Positions 35,600 to 47,851 of a DNA stretch of 64,000 nt are shown in pieces. The translations under genes were made by a program, and so were the position numbers. Location of the stretch: positions 9,251,001-9,315,000 of the forward strand of contig NC_046681.1 in assembly GCF_009870125.1 (NCBI RefSeq). The letters are read 5' to 3'. Positions within the stretch are counted from its first letter, which is position 1. Every line of letters begins with the position of its first letter. The DNA is from Drosophila pseudoobscura (Eukaryota > Arthropoda > Insecta > Diptera > Drosophilidae). A model generated the notes under the pieces. It was not told the origin of the DNA, searched no databases, and saw only the letters and a program-made list of their open reading frames with translations.

Positions 35600-38360
35600 G
35601 TGAAGAGGTTAAAATAAAATAAAAGAAAGCAAATCAAAGAACAATCCCTTCTTCGTGTGTTCGCAAAACGTGCGGTGTACAGTGAATCAATAAAGTTTAG
35701 TCACAGAGCATAAATTGTTATCCGACTACATATATTTATTCACTAATATCGTGCAGAGACGAAGTCGAGGAGCCGAAGAAGGCTACAAAACTTAGGCTCT
35801 GCCTTTGATGATGATTTCCTCTATGTAGGGAACTACGTTTTTCCTGATTGATTGTCGATTGTAAATGGACACAAAAGTTCCACAAATATCTGATGCGCAT
35901 TCCAATATATCTTTGCCCGACAAACCCTTTTAAAATATTTGCCAGAAAATAGATTTCTGCATTCCTCAGGACAAGTTAAAAATTCCTTTCATAGTTTTCT
36001 ACAGCCCAGGAGAGGGTATGCTGCTCCTGGCAGTGCCACAAATGGAATTCATATATTTTATTTTATTTTATTTTATTTTATTATTTTGCACTTTAAGCGT
36101 GTACAAAAATGTCCTTTGATATTTACGAGGACCAATGCAACAATCAACAGTATTTTGAGTATCAGACGACCCACTTCTGTGGACTGTGGCAGAGTGTGCA
36201 CAGTTATGCCTTGTTAAAAATGCCCAAAGAGTGTGAGAGTGGGGCGGCTGGGGGAGTTTGTTTTCCTTTTTTTTTTTTTTTTTTTGGGTTCGTAGCCTCT
36301 GACAAGTTGAAATGCCTGGGCGTGGCCCAGCATCATCATCATCGTCGCAGTGGCAGTCGTCGTTGTCATCATCGTGTTAACAAAAGAGCATACTCAAGTT
36401 ACATACGAAATGCAATTCCACTTTTGCGCACTTTATGTCAACATTTTGTACGTAAATCTTTGTGTAAGACTATGCCAAACGCTCTGGCCCTGGGATCAGA
36501 GAGGTCGTCCCACCAGCCCACCAGCCCACCAGCCCCCCACCCTCCAGCTATCCTTCTCTCATTCTCTGTGGGAAGGTGTATGCCGCCCACGAGATATCTT
36601 TCTCTCTCTCTGTGTGTGTGTAAAAGTGTCAAAAGTGCTTGAAATTTCAGCAGGCTTTTTGTACAGTCTCTGGCAGGGCGACAGAGGGAGACGGCTAGTG
36701 TGAGTGCGAGCGAGAGTGAAGTGTATCCAAACTGGACAATCGCAAGCCCTGGGCCCAGTCCTCCACTCCACACCACTCCACTCCACTCGTCCCTGGACTT
36801 CCATTTATGCCCAGGCAAAAGCTCAAATGCAGAAATCACGCTCATATGCTCAGTTGAACGCAAAGTCAAAAGTCTCTTTGAGTGCGACACACACACACTA
36901 GCACTCGCACTCACACACAGATATTTGAATACCGTTGGTATATTTGAATACACTCTCAGAGAATATCGTTACTCCAAGATGGTGGTTGCCACAAGGAGTA
37001 CTAAAGGATCTGCAATCCAGTAAGGGTATCGTGTGTCAGATCCGAAAATTTCGGTTTTTCTTCTCGCTCACTCTCCAAGGGTATCTAAAGCCTCGGCCAC
37101 TGGAGTTATTCTTTCTTTCTTGCCTTGTTGCTTGTTGCTCTGCTCTGCTTTTGTGCACTTTCTCTCTCACTTGTGTCTGCTTTGAGCTGGCGAGAAATTT
37201 GATATGCGTCCCCGTATTTGTGTTGTGCCTTTCTTTTGGCTGGTATCCAAAAAAGCAAGCCTTCTTGCTGGGTTTTTCCTGCTGCAAACTGTTTAGACGC
37301 TGCAAATAAACAGACATACAACTATCGGGCCCAGAACAGTGTCTCCTTCGTCACCTCTTTCTCAGTGTTTGTTTGTTTTTTGTAGTTTTCCATGAAATAT
37401 TTGACGCTGGCAGCGTTTTTCTCCTTTGGCGAAAACCAGAGCCTGTCTGGTTGTGGGGGCGGTGGGATCTCTGACAATGCGGAAATAGTCCTGGAAGTAT
37501 TCACGGAAACCAAACCATCTGCGATTGTTGCTCGTTGACAGCGGAAAGACTCTGTAGAAAGATGGTTGGTTTCGTGGGTGTGGGAATGCTAATTATCCAG
37601 ACAGATGTTAGCCTTTTCGGGTGTGAGATTAGAACCTCCCAATGGGGCTCCCTCTTCTAATGGAATCTTCACCTAATCTATGAAATATATCAAAATAAAA
37701 TCCACCTGGTATACGTATAAATCCAGCTATTTAGCAACTGAAAATCTGTCAATTGGCAGCGCATTGCAGCAGGCACAGGCTGTGGTAATACTCCTGGGAA
37801 CCCATGCTCCATGCTCCTTGCTCTGCCTCCACACAGGATGATGATGATACCTCTCAGGTATGCACAGGAGGAAGGAGTGCGGAAGAAAACTGTAAAGAGT
37901 GGGCAATATAACTGTTATTGACACGACATCATATTGAAAATATGAACACAAGTCTTCGGTCTTTTTTTTTACATTTTCCCTGCTCGTGTTTTTTGCTGGG
38001 TGTGAGAATGTGAGTGGGGGCTCTGACTCTGGCTCTGGCTCCGTTGGGGGTTCGGTTTCGGTAAATAAATACGACAGCACACACACTCTGACACACACGG
38101 AGGTAAACCGATATATCAAAAGTGCAACCATGGAGATGGTTGCATATTTTATGCTCCTGTCCGCGAGTGTCTGTGGCTGTGTGCTTGTGTGCTCGTGTGT
38201 GTGGGTGCCACGCCCACGATAAAAGGCAAACGGCAGAGGAAAAAAGCGCGATATCATCATGTTACACAGATAAACGCCTTAGGCGGTCGCCTGTCACACG
38301 CAGAGCACCGGAAAATGCGTTTAAAAGGATATTGCGGGGTGGCTCCTGGAAGACTGTGTG
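35600..38360. other. Non-coding interval
   Basis: No supported gene. It has a TTTTA pentamer repeat (about 36057-36083), a T18 tract (about 36268-36285), CA and GT runs near 36607-36615 and 36888-36920, and GGCTCT-type repeats near 38020-38045. The frame at 36109-36642 begins plausibly but crosses a poly-T run and low-complexity DNA. Confidence 0.5.
36057..36083. repeat. (TTTTA)n pentamer repeat
   Basis: Five or so TTTTA units in register. Confidence 0.8.
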
Positions 38361-38366
38361 GGTATA

Positions 38367-38534
38367 CAGTTGCGGTCAAAATAATAGTGGCACTCCCAAA
38401 ATGTATGCAGGCTCTGATAGGTATTTCTTTGTCTTTTCATTGGAACATTCTAGAGTCTTTTCGTAGTCTTAGAAAAGTTAATTTTTCTGAGGAATCTTGT
38501 GTTTATGGAATCACTATTTTTCTGAGCGCAACTG
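38367..38534. mobile_element. Tc1-type MITE, 168 bp
   Basis: The left terminus CAGTTGCGGTCAAAATAATA and the right terminus, read on the minus strand, CAGTTGCGCTCAGAAAAATA are matching inverted repeats of about 23 bp. Both sides are flanked by TA (38365-38366 and 38535-38536), the Tc1/mariner target duplication. The interior is non-coding. The tip (CAG...GGTCAAAATAAT) resembles the tips of Bari/Paris-type elements, so it is probably a deletion derivative moved by a related transposase. It differs from the intact element at 28425, so that element is not its direct parent. Confidence 0.75.
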
Positions 38535-38539
38535 TACCT

Positions 38540-41500
38540 AGTAGGTATGTGTATTGTTTCAGTGCTGACAGCTTTTGATTTTGTAATTAAAATCCGTTAA
38601 AAAGCAAGAATGATGGACATGCCGAGGCGAAACAGGACAGCCGCCCAACGCAACTTTAACTCAAACCCAATCGAAGTCCAAGCCCAGTCCGAGCCCACTT
38701 AAATTTAAACTAGGAGTATTTCCCCTCATTTCAACCATAAACCACATATACCATTAATTCGGCTTTATGATGTGGGCGCACTACTATATCAATCAATCAT
38801 TAAGCTCCAAGGATTTATAGACGAAAATACCGAAATGAAAATTCCGCTCGGCTATTTGCTCAGTTTCTAATTAAAATCCATTAATCTTCACGAATGCGCC
38901 CATAATCAGGCAATATATATTTGAGGCACTCACACACACACACACACATGCACATGCACATGCACACATATATTGTATGTACAAGGGACTGAAGGCTGAA
39001 GATATTTCGGATGAAGGAATGTGGCCCTTTCCTTCCCTTCCGTTCCGTTCCGTTTCGTTCCCTTCCCGTGATGTGTGTCAACTTAATTTCCATATTGCAT
39101 TGATTAGGTGTAAATTTATTCACTCCGTTGCATCGCGATGTGTATATGGATAGGTGTTTCAAGGGTGTACCCTTGTGCATAATTAGTGCAAGTGACGAGA
39201 ATTGACACCCAACTTGAGGTTGAGAACTTGATTTGTCTGAAAATGTGAAATTCATACAGAAAATGAATTATCAATTTGGATGTCTTGCTGAAAAGGATGT
39301 AGTATTTGGGCAGAGACAGCGTTTTGGGAATATTTGTGGATGGTTTACTATTAATACCAATATGGATTGTAGGAAAGGCAGCCCCTGGCGATTCGTTCCT
39401 CCGCCTCGCATTCGAGTAGGAGCCAGAAAATGTATATCCCGCTCATTGGAAAGTGCTGATTGGTGCTATGGACAAAGAATGTGTACATTTTTATGGTCTC
39501 AAATTCAAACATTAAGCAGATGGTATGCGTTGCCCACTGGTACAAGTTCTACTACCTGAAATTGAGACACCACCAGAGCCATTGATTCATTTATCTATCT
39601 TATCCATAATTTTAATTATTCAACGTTATTCGCAACCTATTATTTCGGTTAAAGTTTTACTCCAAGTGAATAAACAGCTACGTTTCCTTGTTGGCGGCCG
39701 GGAGACCTGCCCCACAGGGCCATTTTGATTCATTCGGACTAGCAGCGGCTCCTGGGTCCTGGGTCCTGGCTCCTGACCTAACCATAAATCCTTTAGTGAC
39801 CCACAAAAACAGAAAACGGGGCTGTATTGTTAACCCCCTTCTGGCCTGGCCTGGACTGTCCTGTCGTGTCCCAGCGACATGCTGACTGCATAATTTGCCT
39901 TGACGTTGTCGTCGTTGTCTCTTGTCTCCCGACTCTTGTCTGAAAAATTTTTGTTTTAATTTTCATGTCTCTGGAAAGGGCCGGACCCGATTTGAGTGGG
40001 GGGCTGGTTCCGGGGGGGCTGTCAAATAAATTATTACAATGTCGTGTAAGAGCCGCAGAGATTAAGCAATTATGTGCCACTTAATGTTGCACTCGCCCTG
40101 GCCGGCCCTGGGTCTCTGCCCAGTTTCTGCCTCTTTCTGGTAATTGAAGTCATTCTCATTTTCTGATTTGGCTTGCATAAATTTTGGCTTTTGGTTTTTG
40201 GTTATGCAAGCTTTAACCACCAATTTGATTGGGGAAACCTCACTTTTTGAGCTGGTACCAAAGTTTTCGGTTTCTGTTTCAAACACTGGGGCAGCCACAA
40301 AAAGGCATTTCGGTGTACTGTTGCCGCAACGGTTTTGATACTCTTGCAAAAAAAGGATTTATGGGTCTAATCAGGGGTGTTGGGTGCCACACAAAGATGG
40401 TGAGGTTTCGTTTGAACATTTCGAGGGAGTTTTAGGGCCACAGACTATACTTTTTTGACTAAGAAGAGATCTGAATATCAGTTCCAGCGGTTTCTTCTTT
40501 CAGTATTTGCAAGGGCATCCAAAGGTTTGTCAGGCTTCGTTCGAAGCTATCCTTTGCTGCCAATGTTTCTGCTTCTTCTAATGATGTTGCTGTTGCTTCA
40601 GAGGCTGTTGTTGTTCCAATGTTGCTGCTGTTGCAGGTGCAGCAAGAACACCAAGCCCAAGTCGGGGGGGCTAAAACCAAATGAGAATGAACATTTTCGG
40701 ATGGAGCTCTTTTGCTGATGTTGCCCCTTGTTGTTGTTTGGGCTGCTGTTGGGCAAAGTTTTGTGCGTGCGCGAAACCATAAAAACCAACGATGTGGCAA
40801 AAGCCCTATTTCCCCCCATCCCATCCCCTCCCCTCCCTCCCCCACCGTCTCTGTTACGCTGTTCTTGCCGCAAAATCGTTTTTTAATAATTTCCCCGGCA
40901 GTTAAAGGGGCTCGGTGAGGGCCGGGGCCGGGTCTGAGGAGGCGTCTATTGAATTTACTGGAAAAACTGCAAACAATTTAATCAATTTTATTCCCTATTT
41001 TTTTTTGTGCTGTGTCTTGTCTGAGTAAAATTCCATTCAAATTGTTCGGCAAATGCAAATTTTCGTTTCTTTTTTTTGTGGATTTTTGTGCTGCATGCTG
41101 TTTAAAATAACTTGTGAGGAAAATGAATAAAATGAAATGAAAACATTTACGGGGGCCACAAAAAATATTTGAATTTGAATTTTCTAATTTCTGTTGGTCA
41201 AGAACAACAGCATCAGTAAAGGACTTGAAAAAGAGAGATGGAAACAACAGCAGAAGGGGGGCTTACGACTACAGGATACCCTACAAGATACGAAGGATTC
41301 CAGGAAAGCCAGAGAGAAGTCACTACAGGACTTTCTTCGAGTTTCTTCGGGTGAAGGAAATTCCTTTACTCCCATTCTACCCATTACAATTACAGGGTAT
41401 ATCCACAGCAACAACTGCGGTAACAGCAGCAACATTTAGGACAACATCAACATTAGCAACAGCAACAACAAACAGCAACTGTCGCCTGCAAATCAATCTC

Positions 41501-43015
41501 ATCTGTCTGCCCCTAGACAATTTATGCATACGGCCACAGGACACACACAGACATACGCAGGACACACACACACACAGACACGCATTACACATGCAAGACG
41601 CAGAACGCAGGATGCAGGATGCGGGCTGCAGGACAAGGCATCTTCAAAACTTTTGTTGCTGCAGTCTCTTATGTTTCATTACGCTTTTTTTGAGGAAGGG
41701 GGGGGGGGACTTGGGTTATTCATCTATGCATACGAAACCAGGAAAAGAGCAAAGCCAGGAGGCAGTGGAATAGAAACATAGAAACTAGCAAGAGAAGGAT
41801 GACTGGAGGACAGCAGCCCATGTCATTTGTCATTAAAAACTTGGACAGAAAGAGACAGCCAGAGGAGGATCAGGGGGCCAGCCATGACCAGGACTAAGAC
41901 AGCAAACAGCTGTTGACAATGGAGGAGCCAAGCTTTTGGTTAACATGGCATATGCGCAATATGTTTGCTTACCACCCACCCACAGCCACCCCCCCACACC
42001 CCCTACTCCTCTTCCTTCTAGTCTGTGTTCCGGCAGAGATTTTCACTCCCTCGCCCACGCCCATCCCCCTCCCCGACTCTGTGTTTGCGTTGGGAAACCA
42101 TAAGTAAAGATTTTAAGCGCATTTTGCTTGCAAAATTCAACAGCAACAAGAAAAGTCTACAACAACAAAAGGAACAAGAAAATCCACAAGAAAAGCTGTC
42201 TCTCTGTCTGCCTGTCCGCCTGTCTGTTGGTCTGTTGGTCTGTCTGTCGCCACAGCTTTGTCCACGAAGCGCAAGAGGAAGCACAAATGTTAATACAACA
42301 AAAAAGGTTTTTCCTTGATTGTAACTCCACATAGTTCAAGGCTGAAAGTTAACCAACCATTTGCCATAGCCAGTACAAAAACCTTTTTCAAATATTTCGA
42401 TGCAACTGTAAACAGGATAAATGCCTTGGCCATTTGGATTTCACTCAACCTCAACAAATTATTTGCTTTGCAAAAGGCAGACGAGAAAGTGGGGGAGCTA
42501 CATCGATTCTTAGAGGAAAATCGAGGGATTGACAGTGACTCCGAAGGGTTTTGTGCTGCAGCAGATCGAGGGAAGGTCCAAGGGGCTGAAGGGAAGACAG
42601 ATAGGAGGCAGAGGCTGATCGCATCAGGAGAGATGAAACAGAGGCCAATGGGTGAAAGAAGAGAGCTGAGGCATTACAAAGGATGTCGCTGTGGAGATAC
42701 CGCTAGATAGCGAAGTATTCATCAAAAACCTCCAAAACTTTTAGAGTTTGTAACCCATTTTACATATTTTTTTATACTATCAATCAATCCTAGATTCCTC
42801 GGACAGCCATGACCCGTTTGACTCTAAGAATTCGAGGGAAAAGAACGAGTTGCAACCAGAGAACCAATCGTTTCAAAAAAGTGCTGGAAATGATACATAC
42901 ATACATTACATTATGGTGTCTATTGAAATGACACAAAAAACACAAATCTTTGGTCAAAGCTCAGGGGAAATTCTTCGATGTGATGTGAAAGCTTAGAGGA
43001 AACTCTCCGATATGT
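38540..43015. other. Gene-poor interval
   Basis: No confidently supported gene. It includes a CA tract (38931-38970), a repeat copy (39437-39515), CTCCTGGGTCCTGG repeats (about 39747-39775) and a CA run (41545-41580). A plus frame at 42315-42710 gives 131 residues with a charged helical middle (KADEKVGELHRFLEENRG) but no family signature. The frame at 41225-41773 is CA-repeat-derived. Confidence 0.45.
39437..39515 (+). repeat. Dispersed repeat, copy B (copy A at 30186-30262)
   Basis: It shares AAGTGCTGATTGGTGCTA and following blocks with the copy beside the Bari-like transposon. It sits inside a 108-codon open frame (39233-39559) that has no recognisable domain. Confidence 0.6.
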
Positions 43016-43023
43016 GGTGTCCT

Positions 43024-43260
43024 CTACTCCTCATCGCTGTACGATTCAACGTCAGTGCGGCAGACTGGACAGAAGAGCACATCCTTGTCGCTAATGTAGT
43101 ACAAGTGCAGGGAGATGCACTGTTTGCAGAACGAGTGACCGCACTTGGTGGCCACTGCCTCCTGCTTGGGGCGCATGCAAATAGTGCAATCATCGCCTGG
43201 GCCATAGCGTTTCTCTCGGCGCTTCTTTGGCTCGGATTTTGGATCCTTTCGATCGTCCAT
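43024..43260 (-). CDS. Small single-RING-finger protein
   Basis: The 78-residue protein has a basic, disordered N-terminus (MDDRKDPKSEPKKRREK), one C3HC4 RING at about residues 25-69 (CTICMRP, CGHSFCKQC, CPVC) and an acidic tail ending ESYSDEE. Zinc-ligand spacing is identical to that of the RINGs at 32.6 and 47.5 kb. A putative 5' UTR intron lies at 43270-43346 (GTAAGCATATTTGTG to TTTTCAG), only nine bases upstream of the ATG. The same arrangement occurs in the 47-kb paralogue. It probably acts as an E2-binding ubiquitin ligase module; partner and substrate are unknown. The complete zinc ligands and open frame suggest it is functional. Confidence 0.8.
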   Translation of the reverse strand: MDDRKDPKSEPKKRREKRYGPGDDCTICMRPKQEAVATKCGHSFCKQCISLHLYYISDKDVLFCPVCRTDVESYSDEE

Positions 43261-45737
43261 AGATTAATGCTGAAAACCTCTTTAAACCACTACGAAAAAG
43301 ACAGGCTTTTGCATTCCTTTTGATGTTTGTGCACAAATATGCTTACCCTTTATAAATTCTAGACATAAACTAACTATATTTTTCGTGTTTCGAAATTGAA
43401 ACAAAATTATATGCCTACTAAACAAAATATCCATGTTTTAACCTGAAATTAAAGCCACAAATGTGCCTTCTAAATCATTAAATTTCTCAATAAGGCAAGT
43501 ACTGAGAAAAGCAATAAACCATCTGCAGTGCAAATAAAAAAGAAAACACCAAAAATTGCTAGAAACTTCCTCTTGTATTGCCCTTTTTAGATGCTGCAAA
43601 ATATTTTCAGGCTCCTCTAATAAATGAAAAGTACAAGCACAATGCATTTATGCCTTTTGTGTGCCCTTGGGTAAATTTTTTGGCCTTTCATTTAAGTTTT
43701 TGGTCCACAATTACAATGCAATTTCATCTATTCTTCTGTACTCTGTGTGTGTGTGTGTTTATTATATATTTTCCATATAGAATGTCAACAGCATGGCTCT
43801 GGCACTGGCACTGGCTCTGGTCCAGCACTTGATACAGTTGTTGTTGTTCTCTTTGAGTTGCAACAATTTACAATTGCTGCTGGTCAATGGAAGGGCCACT
43901 TAACGAGTTCAGGAATGCAGAATATCAGGTTGAAAATTCTGTAAAATCAAAACAAAGCAAGTTTATTGTTGCCAGAGACAATGAAGCTAATTTATAAAAT
44001 TTATTTGGGGTGAGAATGAATTTGATTCAAGATTTTAGTAGAGGGCGATGCCCAGAATATTTGTTGGAAAATAACCAAAATTAAAAATGTATCCCAAATA
44101 CCAAAATCCCATCTTCATTATACTTCTACTTTATTGAATTTAATTTTGAAATAAGTATGCACTTCTACCTCTGCCCAAGGAAAATATTTTCCATGACATT
44201 TTCTGTTCTAAAATTCTAAAATTGCTTGGCCCAAAATACAAAGGAAAAACAAGGCTATAATAATCACAAAATTTCAACCGCTAAGAAGAAGAAATTGTTG
44301 CTGAAAAAATACGTTTAGTACTTGACATTTGTTCCAATACACTTTGCCATATTGAATTTGTGATTAGGCAAATAAACTCGATGGCATTACACGTGTTGTA
44401 CAAGTTGGAAGTTTATGGGGGGCGGGGCGGGGCAGGGAGGGGAGTAAACACAAATCTGCATATAAAAAGGATCCTACATGAGGCTTAAAGTAAATATTCA
44501 TTGGCCTTACGAGTGCTTAAGCCTGAATAGCAAAGAGCAAAGGACCAACAATGGAGAGAAATCATCAAATTTCAAGTTTGCTTTTGGGGCAAGTGTCAAA
44601 AATGGGGATGGTACATTTTCAGTGCACAAAAATTGGGGGCGGGGAGGAGTACTGCCAGTGGGGGCGGGCCATTGTGTCGCCCTCCCGTTTATGTTTTCAT
44701 AATAAATTCATCAATTCAATTTATTTTTCAATCAAAATAAATATTTTCTCGCCTTTTGTTCACCGGTTTTTCCCGCCCATTTCAGCCGAATGGAAAAACT
44801 TGACTGTGAACTTGACAAAAGCAGGAAAACGAATGAAATAGAAATAGGAAAAGCAGGAAAAATCAAGATAAACTTGAAGGCAATGAAAAACCGAATATTT
44901 CGGGCAATAAAAACTAATAAAAAGAAAGTTGAATGCATCTCAAAGCCTTTGAAAGATATTAAATTAAATAAATTTGCCTAGATCCCCGTCCAAAATTCAG
45001 TCCCCAGTGGAATCCTCGTTTCGCATGCCCTGAATTTTAATTATCTCGTAACTCTTTTACAAAATTACTAAACATTCCATCAAGTAGAGCAGGTTCTTAG
45101 TGTAAACCGCTAAAATCTCACCGTGAAAAATGCATGACTAATTAAAATAATTAAAATCATTTAGAAGGTGTCAGCCCGTTGGAAGAATAAAGCACACACA
45201 AAGGAAAAATACCACCACAGAGCAGGTGAAAATATGCGCACCATGAATGCGGTGCGTTTCCTCTGCCTTGGCGCTTGGCTCTGGCTCTGGCTCTGGTTCC
45301 GGTTGGGGGTCCCTCCGTGTCCTGCCTAGCGGGGGTGGGGGGGGGGTCTCAAACATAAATTATGCGCAAAAATACCGAGCACAGTGTTTTATCTTGTCTA
45401 TCAAGAGTGTTTAGCAAGTTTTTGAAACAGTGGAGCCATTATGCAAATATGCATACGGCAGCAGTTGGTCTACCTCCTGCCTTCCGCCTCCTGCTCGAAC
45501 CCAACCCCAAGGGGGGTGGAGTGTGGCGTGTGGGAGGGCTACACATACTTTCATTTGTTGCCGAGTTTTCGCATAATTTTTAAATGCATTTCCGCAAGCG
45601 TCAAGAGTCGTCGGCCGCAACTGAAATTGGCTTATAAACTTATATCAGTGTTGCCACTGCATGGTGGGGGGGACACCGAGTGGGGCGCTGTGTGGAGTTT
45701 AGTTCTAGCTTAAAAAAAGATAAGCAATGTGGAAGGC

Positions 45738-46360
45738 TTAACAGGGGATATGATGCCAGGCAGGAGGTTAACAGGGGGTCCTTTAAAGGAAATATACAAC
45801 AAACAGCTAACATGTTTGATCATGCAACAGCTGGAAAGGGGTAGTAGGAACAACAACAGCATGACGAGAAAGCATTATTTAATTTTAATTAAATTCCTCA
45901 AGAAAACAACACAGGAATGGAGACGAAGCTTACATATATCTATGTAGAATGAATAAAGAAGAGTCTGTTTATTTCTACCGAAACATTAGAAAGACCCCAA
46001 GCTTCTAAAAGAAGTCAAAATTCCGGAAACATATTTTAGAGAAGCCTAACAGAAGCCGCTATAGGGTAACAGTTCCCCTTAACATTAACAGAGCCAGCAG
46101 CATTTGACATTTAAAACGCAGCGTTTACAGTGCGCGTTAAATGTCAAGGGCAGCAGACCGCTTTAACAGTCGGCTGTTAACACCACAGCTGAAACCCAGC
46201 CACAAAGAGCTTACAGCCAGAAGTTAACATCGTCTGTTATGGGACATGCCTTCCCACAGAATGAACGCTTTTCAGGGGCAAGCTTCCAGTCTCTGTTAGC
46301 CTGGACAGCGAACTGTTAAGTGGCAGTGCACTGAAAAGAGAATAAATGAGATCTTAACAG
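45738..46360. promoter_or_regulatory. Cluster of TTAACAG/CTGTTAA motifs
   Basis: Exact TTAACAG occurs near 45738, 45768, 46086, 46164 and 46353, and its complement CTGTTAA near 46174 and 46314. Several one-base variants lie in between. That is seven exact 7-mers in about 620 bp, where chance would give roughly 0.1. The factor is not identified; the cluster could be an enhancer or the remains of a repeat. Confidence 0.4.
46104..46147. other. Hairpin with 11-bp perfect arms
   Basis: TTGACATTTAA (46104-46114) pairs with TTAAATGTCAA (46137-46147) around a 22-base GC-rich loop, inside the TTAACAG motif cluster. Confidence 0.6.
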
Positions 46361-47542
46361 CTTTTGCTATCAAAGAAGTGCAGTAAGCCGGAGGTTTTTT
46401 TTTCGCTCGTTTTCTTCGCGTTGCTCATAATTTAAAAGAGGGAGAAAGGAGAGAGTGGAAATAAGTCTCGCATAATGCAAAATAAAATCAACAATTTTGC
46501 TTCACTTTTGGGCACGGGGTAATTATGGGGAAAATGTCAACAGGACTTTGCTTGTTATTGTAGGTTAAGCAGGCACTGAGACTGCTGGGCCTTGGCCACT
46601 GTTGGTTTTTAATTTCAACTTAAAGTGGTTCCGTGGTGGCCACAGGAGGGTGGCGGGGGGTGCTCCGTTCTGGACCGGGTGGTGGCAGCAGAGCCGCTGC
46701 TCAAAGGATATATGAGTGCGCACTCAAAGTTGTTACATTTTTTTTTTGTTTTTTAGCCCATACTTGCAGCTGCTGTTGCTGTGACACCAGTAATTAACAT
46801 AACACAAAAGGCACGAGGCAGAAGGCAGAAGTCAGAAGTGTTCCGCTCTTTGAAGTGTCTTGCTCGCTTTGCCGGCGACCACCCACCAGCGAGAGCGCTT
46901 ACTGCCTCTCTCGCTCTCTGCACTTAACAGTGATTAAAGTAAATTTACCTGAAACTCTTGAGCCCCCTCTCTCTCTCTCTCTCTGTGTGTGGGTGTGCCC
47001 GTATCGGGTTAGCCAAAGTAGAGCAGTCTCTGCGGTTCTGGCATAGCGGCGAGGTGCTCTGGGGGTCAAACAAAATAACGTTGAAGGTATTCCTGATATG
47101 TTTTCAGATTTGCCGGTCAAAAGGCAGAGAGAGAGTGCTTTAAATTCGTAGGTATTTCCCTACCCTAGAGAAAATGTAAGATAAATCCTTACAGGCACTT
47201 GTATGCATGTGTGTGACGTTTACTTTGATGACATCGGTACAGTTGTGCTGCCCTGTTTGTCATTTCCGCTTGTGTCGCATTCCACTCGATTCCCCCCTCT
47301 CCGTTGGGGCAACAGTTTAGCGGCATCTTGAGAGGAATTTGGCAATGCATCAGCATCAATATTGACACAAAGAGGGCAGAGAAATGAGATTGAGCGCTCA
47401 ACCAAAGGGGCTCTTGGGTACCTGGGTATTTCCGATTTCCAAAGAATTTATTGGGGAATAAATAAATACGCCAAGGCTTTGGGTTTATCCCAGGATAACA
47501 GTTTTTAGTCATATCAGTAGCCATGGGGTTTCGTTCTTGGGT

Positions 47543-47776
47543 TTACTCTAGAATCAGAGTGTACGCTTCAATGTCTAGGAAGCACACGGGACAGCACATC
47601 ATGGCCTCTCCAGGAATGGACTGTACGTAGTCGTTGATGCACTGCCAGCAGAAGCCGTGGCCGCAGTTGGTGCTCACCGGATCCTTCATCGGATGCTTGC
47701 ACATCCCGCACTCGTTAGCCACCTGCAAAGGGGGGTCGTCCTGCTGCGACTCCTCGAAACTAGATTCTTCGTCCAT
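47543..47776 (-). CDS. Small single-RING-finger protein
   Basis: The 77-residue protein has an acidic N-terminus (MDEESSFEESQQDD), one RING at about residues 23-67 (CGMCKHP, CGHGFCWQC, CPVC) and a short hydrophobic C-terminus. The spacing is C-x2-C-x11-C-x-H-x2-C-x2-C-x15-C-x2-C, as in the other two RING genes. The finger is closest to RING 1 of the 32.6-kb protein (KDPVS and CWxCINxY are shared). A putative 66-bp 5' UTR intron (47786-47851) starts GTAAGAATATTTGTA, matching the donor region of the 43-kb paralogue, and ends GTACAG nine bases before the ATG. A minus-strand AATAAA lies near 47449. It is probably a ubiquitin ligase module. Confidence 0.8.
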   Translation of the reverse strand: MDEESSFEESQQDDPPLQVANECGMCKHPMKDPVSTNCGHGFCWQCINDYVQSIPGEAMMCCPVCFLDIEAYTLILE

Positions 47777-47851
47777 GGTTCAGGTCTGTACCGCACCGAA
47801 AATAGCACAATTTAAGTTGGTTTTTTTTTGTTGGGCTACAAATATTCTTAC

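Larger units (their letters stand above)
43347..47540. other. Non-coding interval with a TTAACAG motif cluster
   Basis: No supported gene. GGCACT/GGCTCT repeats lie at 43796-43820 and 45274-45300. The cluster of TTAACAG motifs and its hairpin (45738-46360) are listed separately. A CT/GT run sits at 46966-46991. Confidence 0.55.

Noticed and set aside
36109-36642. 177-codon plus-strand frame beginning MSFDIYEDQ
   Set aside because: The start looks plausible, but it runs into poly-T (a Phe run) and CAT repeats (a His run), so the length is an artefact of low complexity.
41225-41773. 182-codon plus-strand frame
   Set aside because: The middle is a CA-repeat translation, and the rest has no recognisable domain.
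42315-42710. 131-codon plus-strand frame with a charged helical middle
   Set aside because: No family match, no convincing promoter or polyadenylation signal; kept only as a note in the interval entry.
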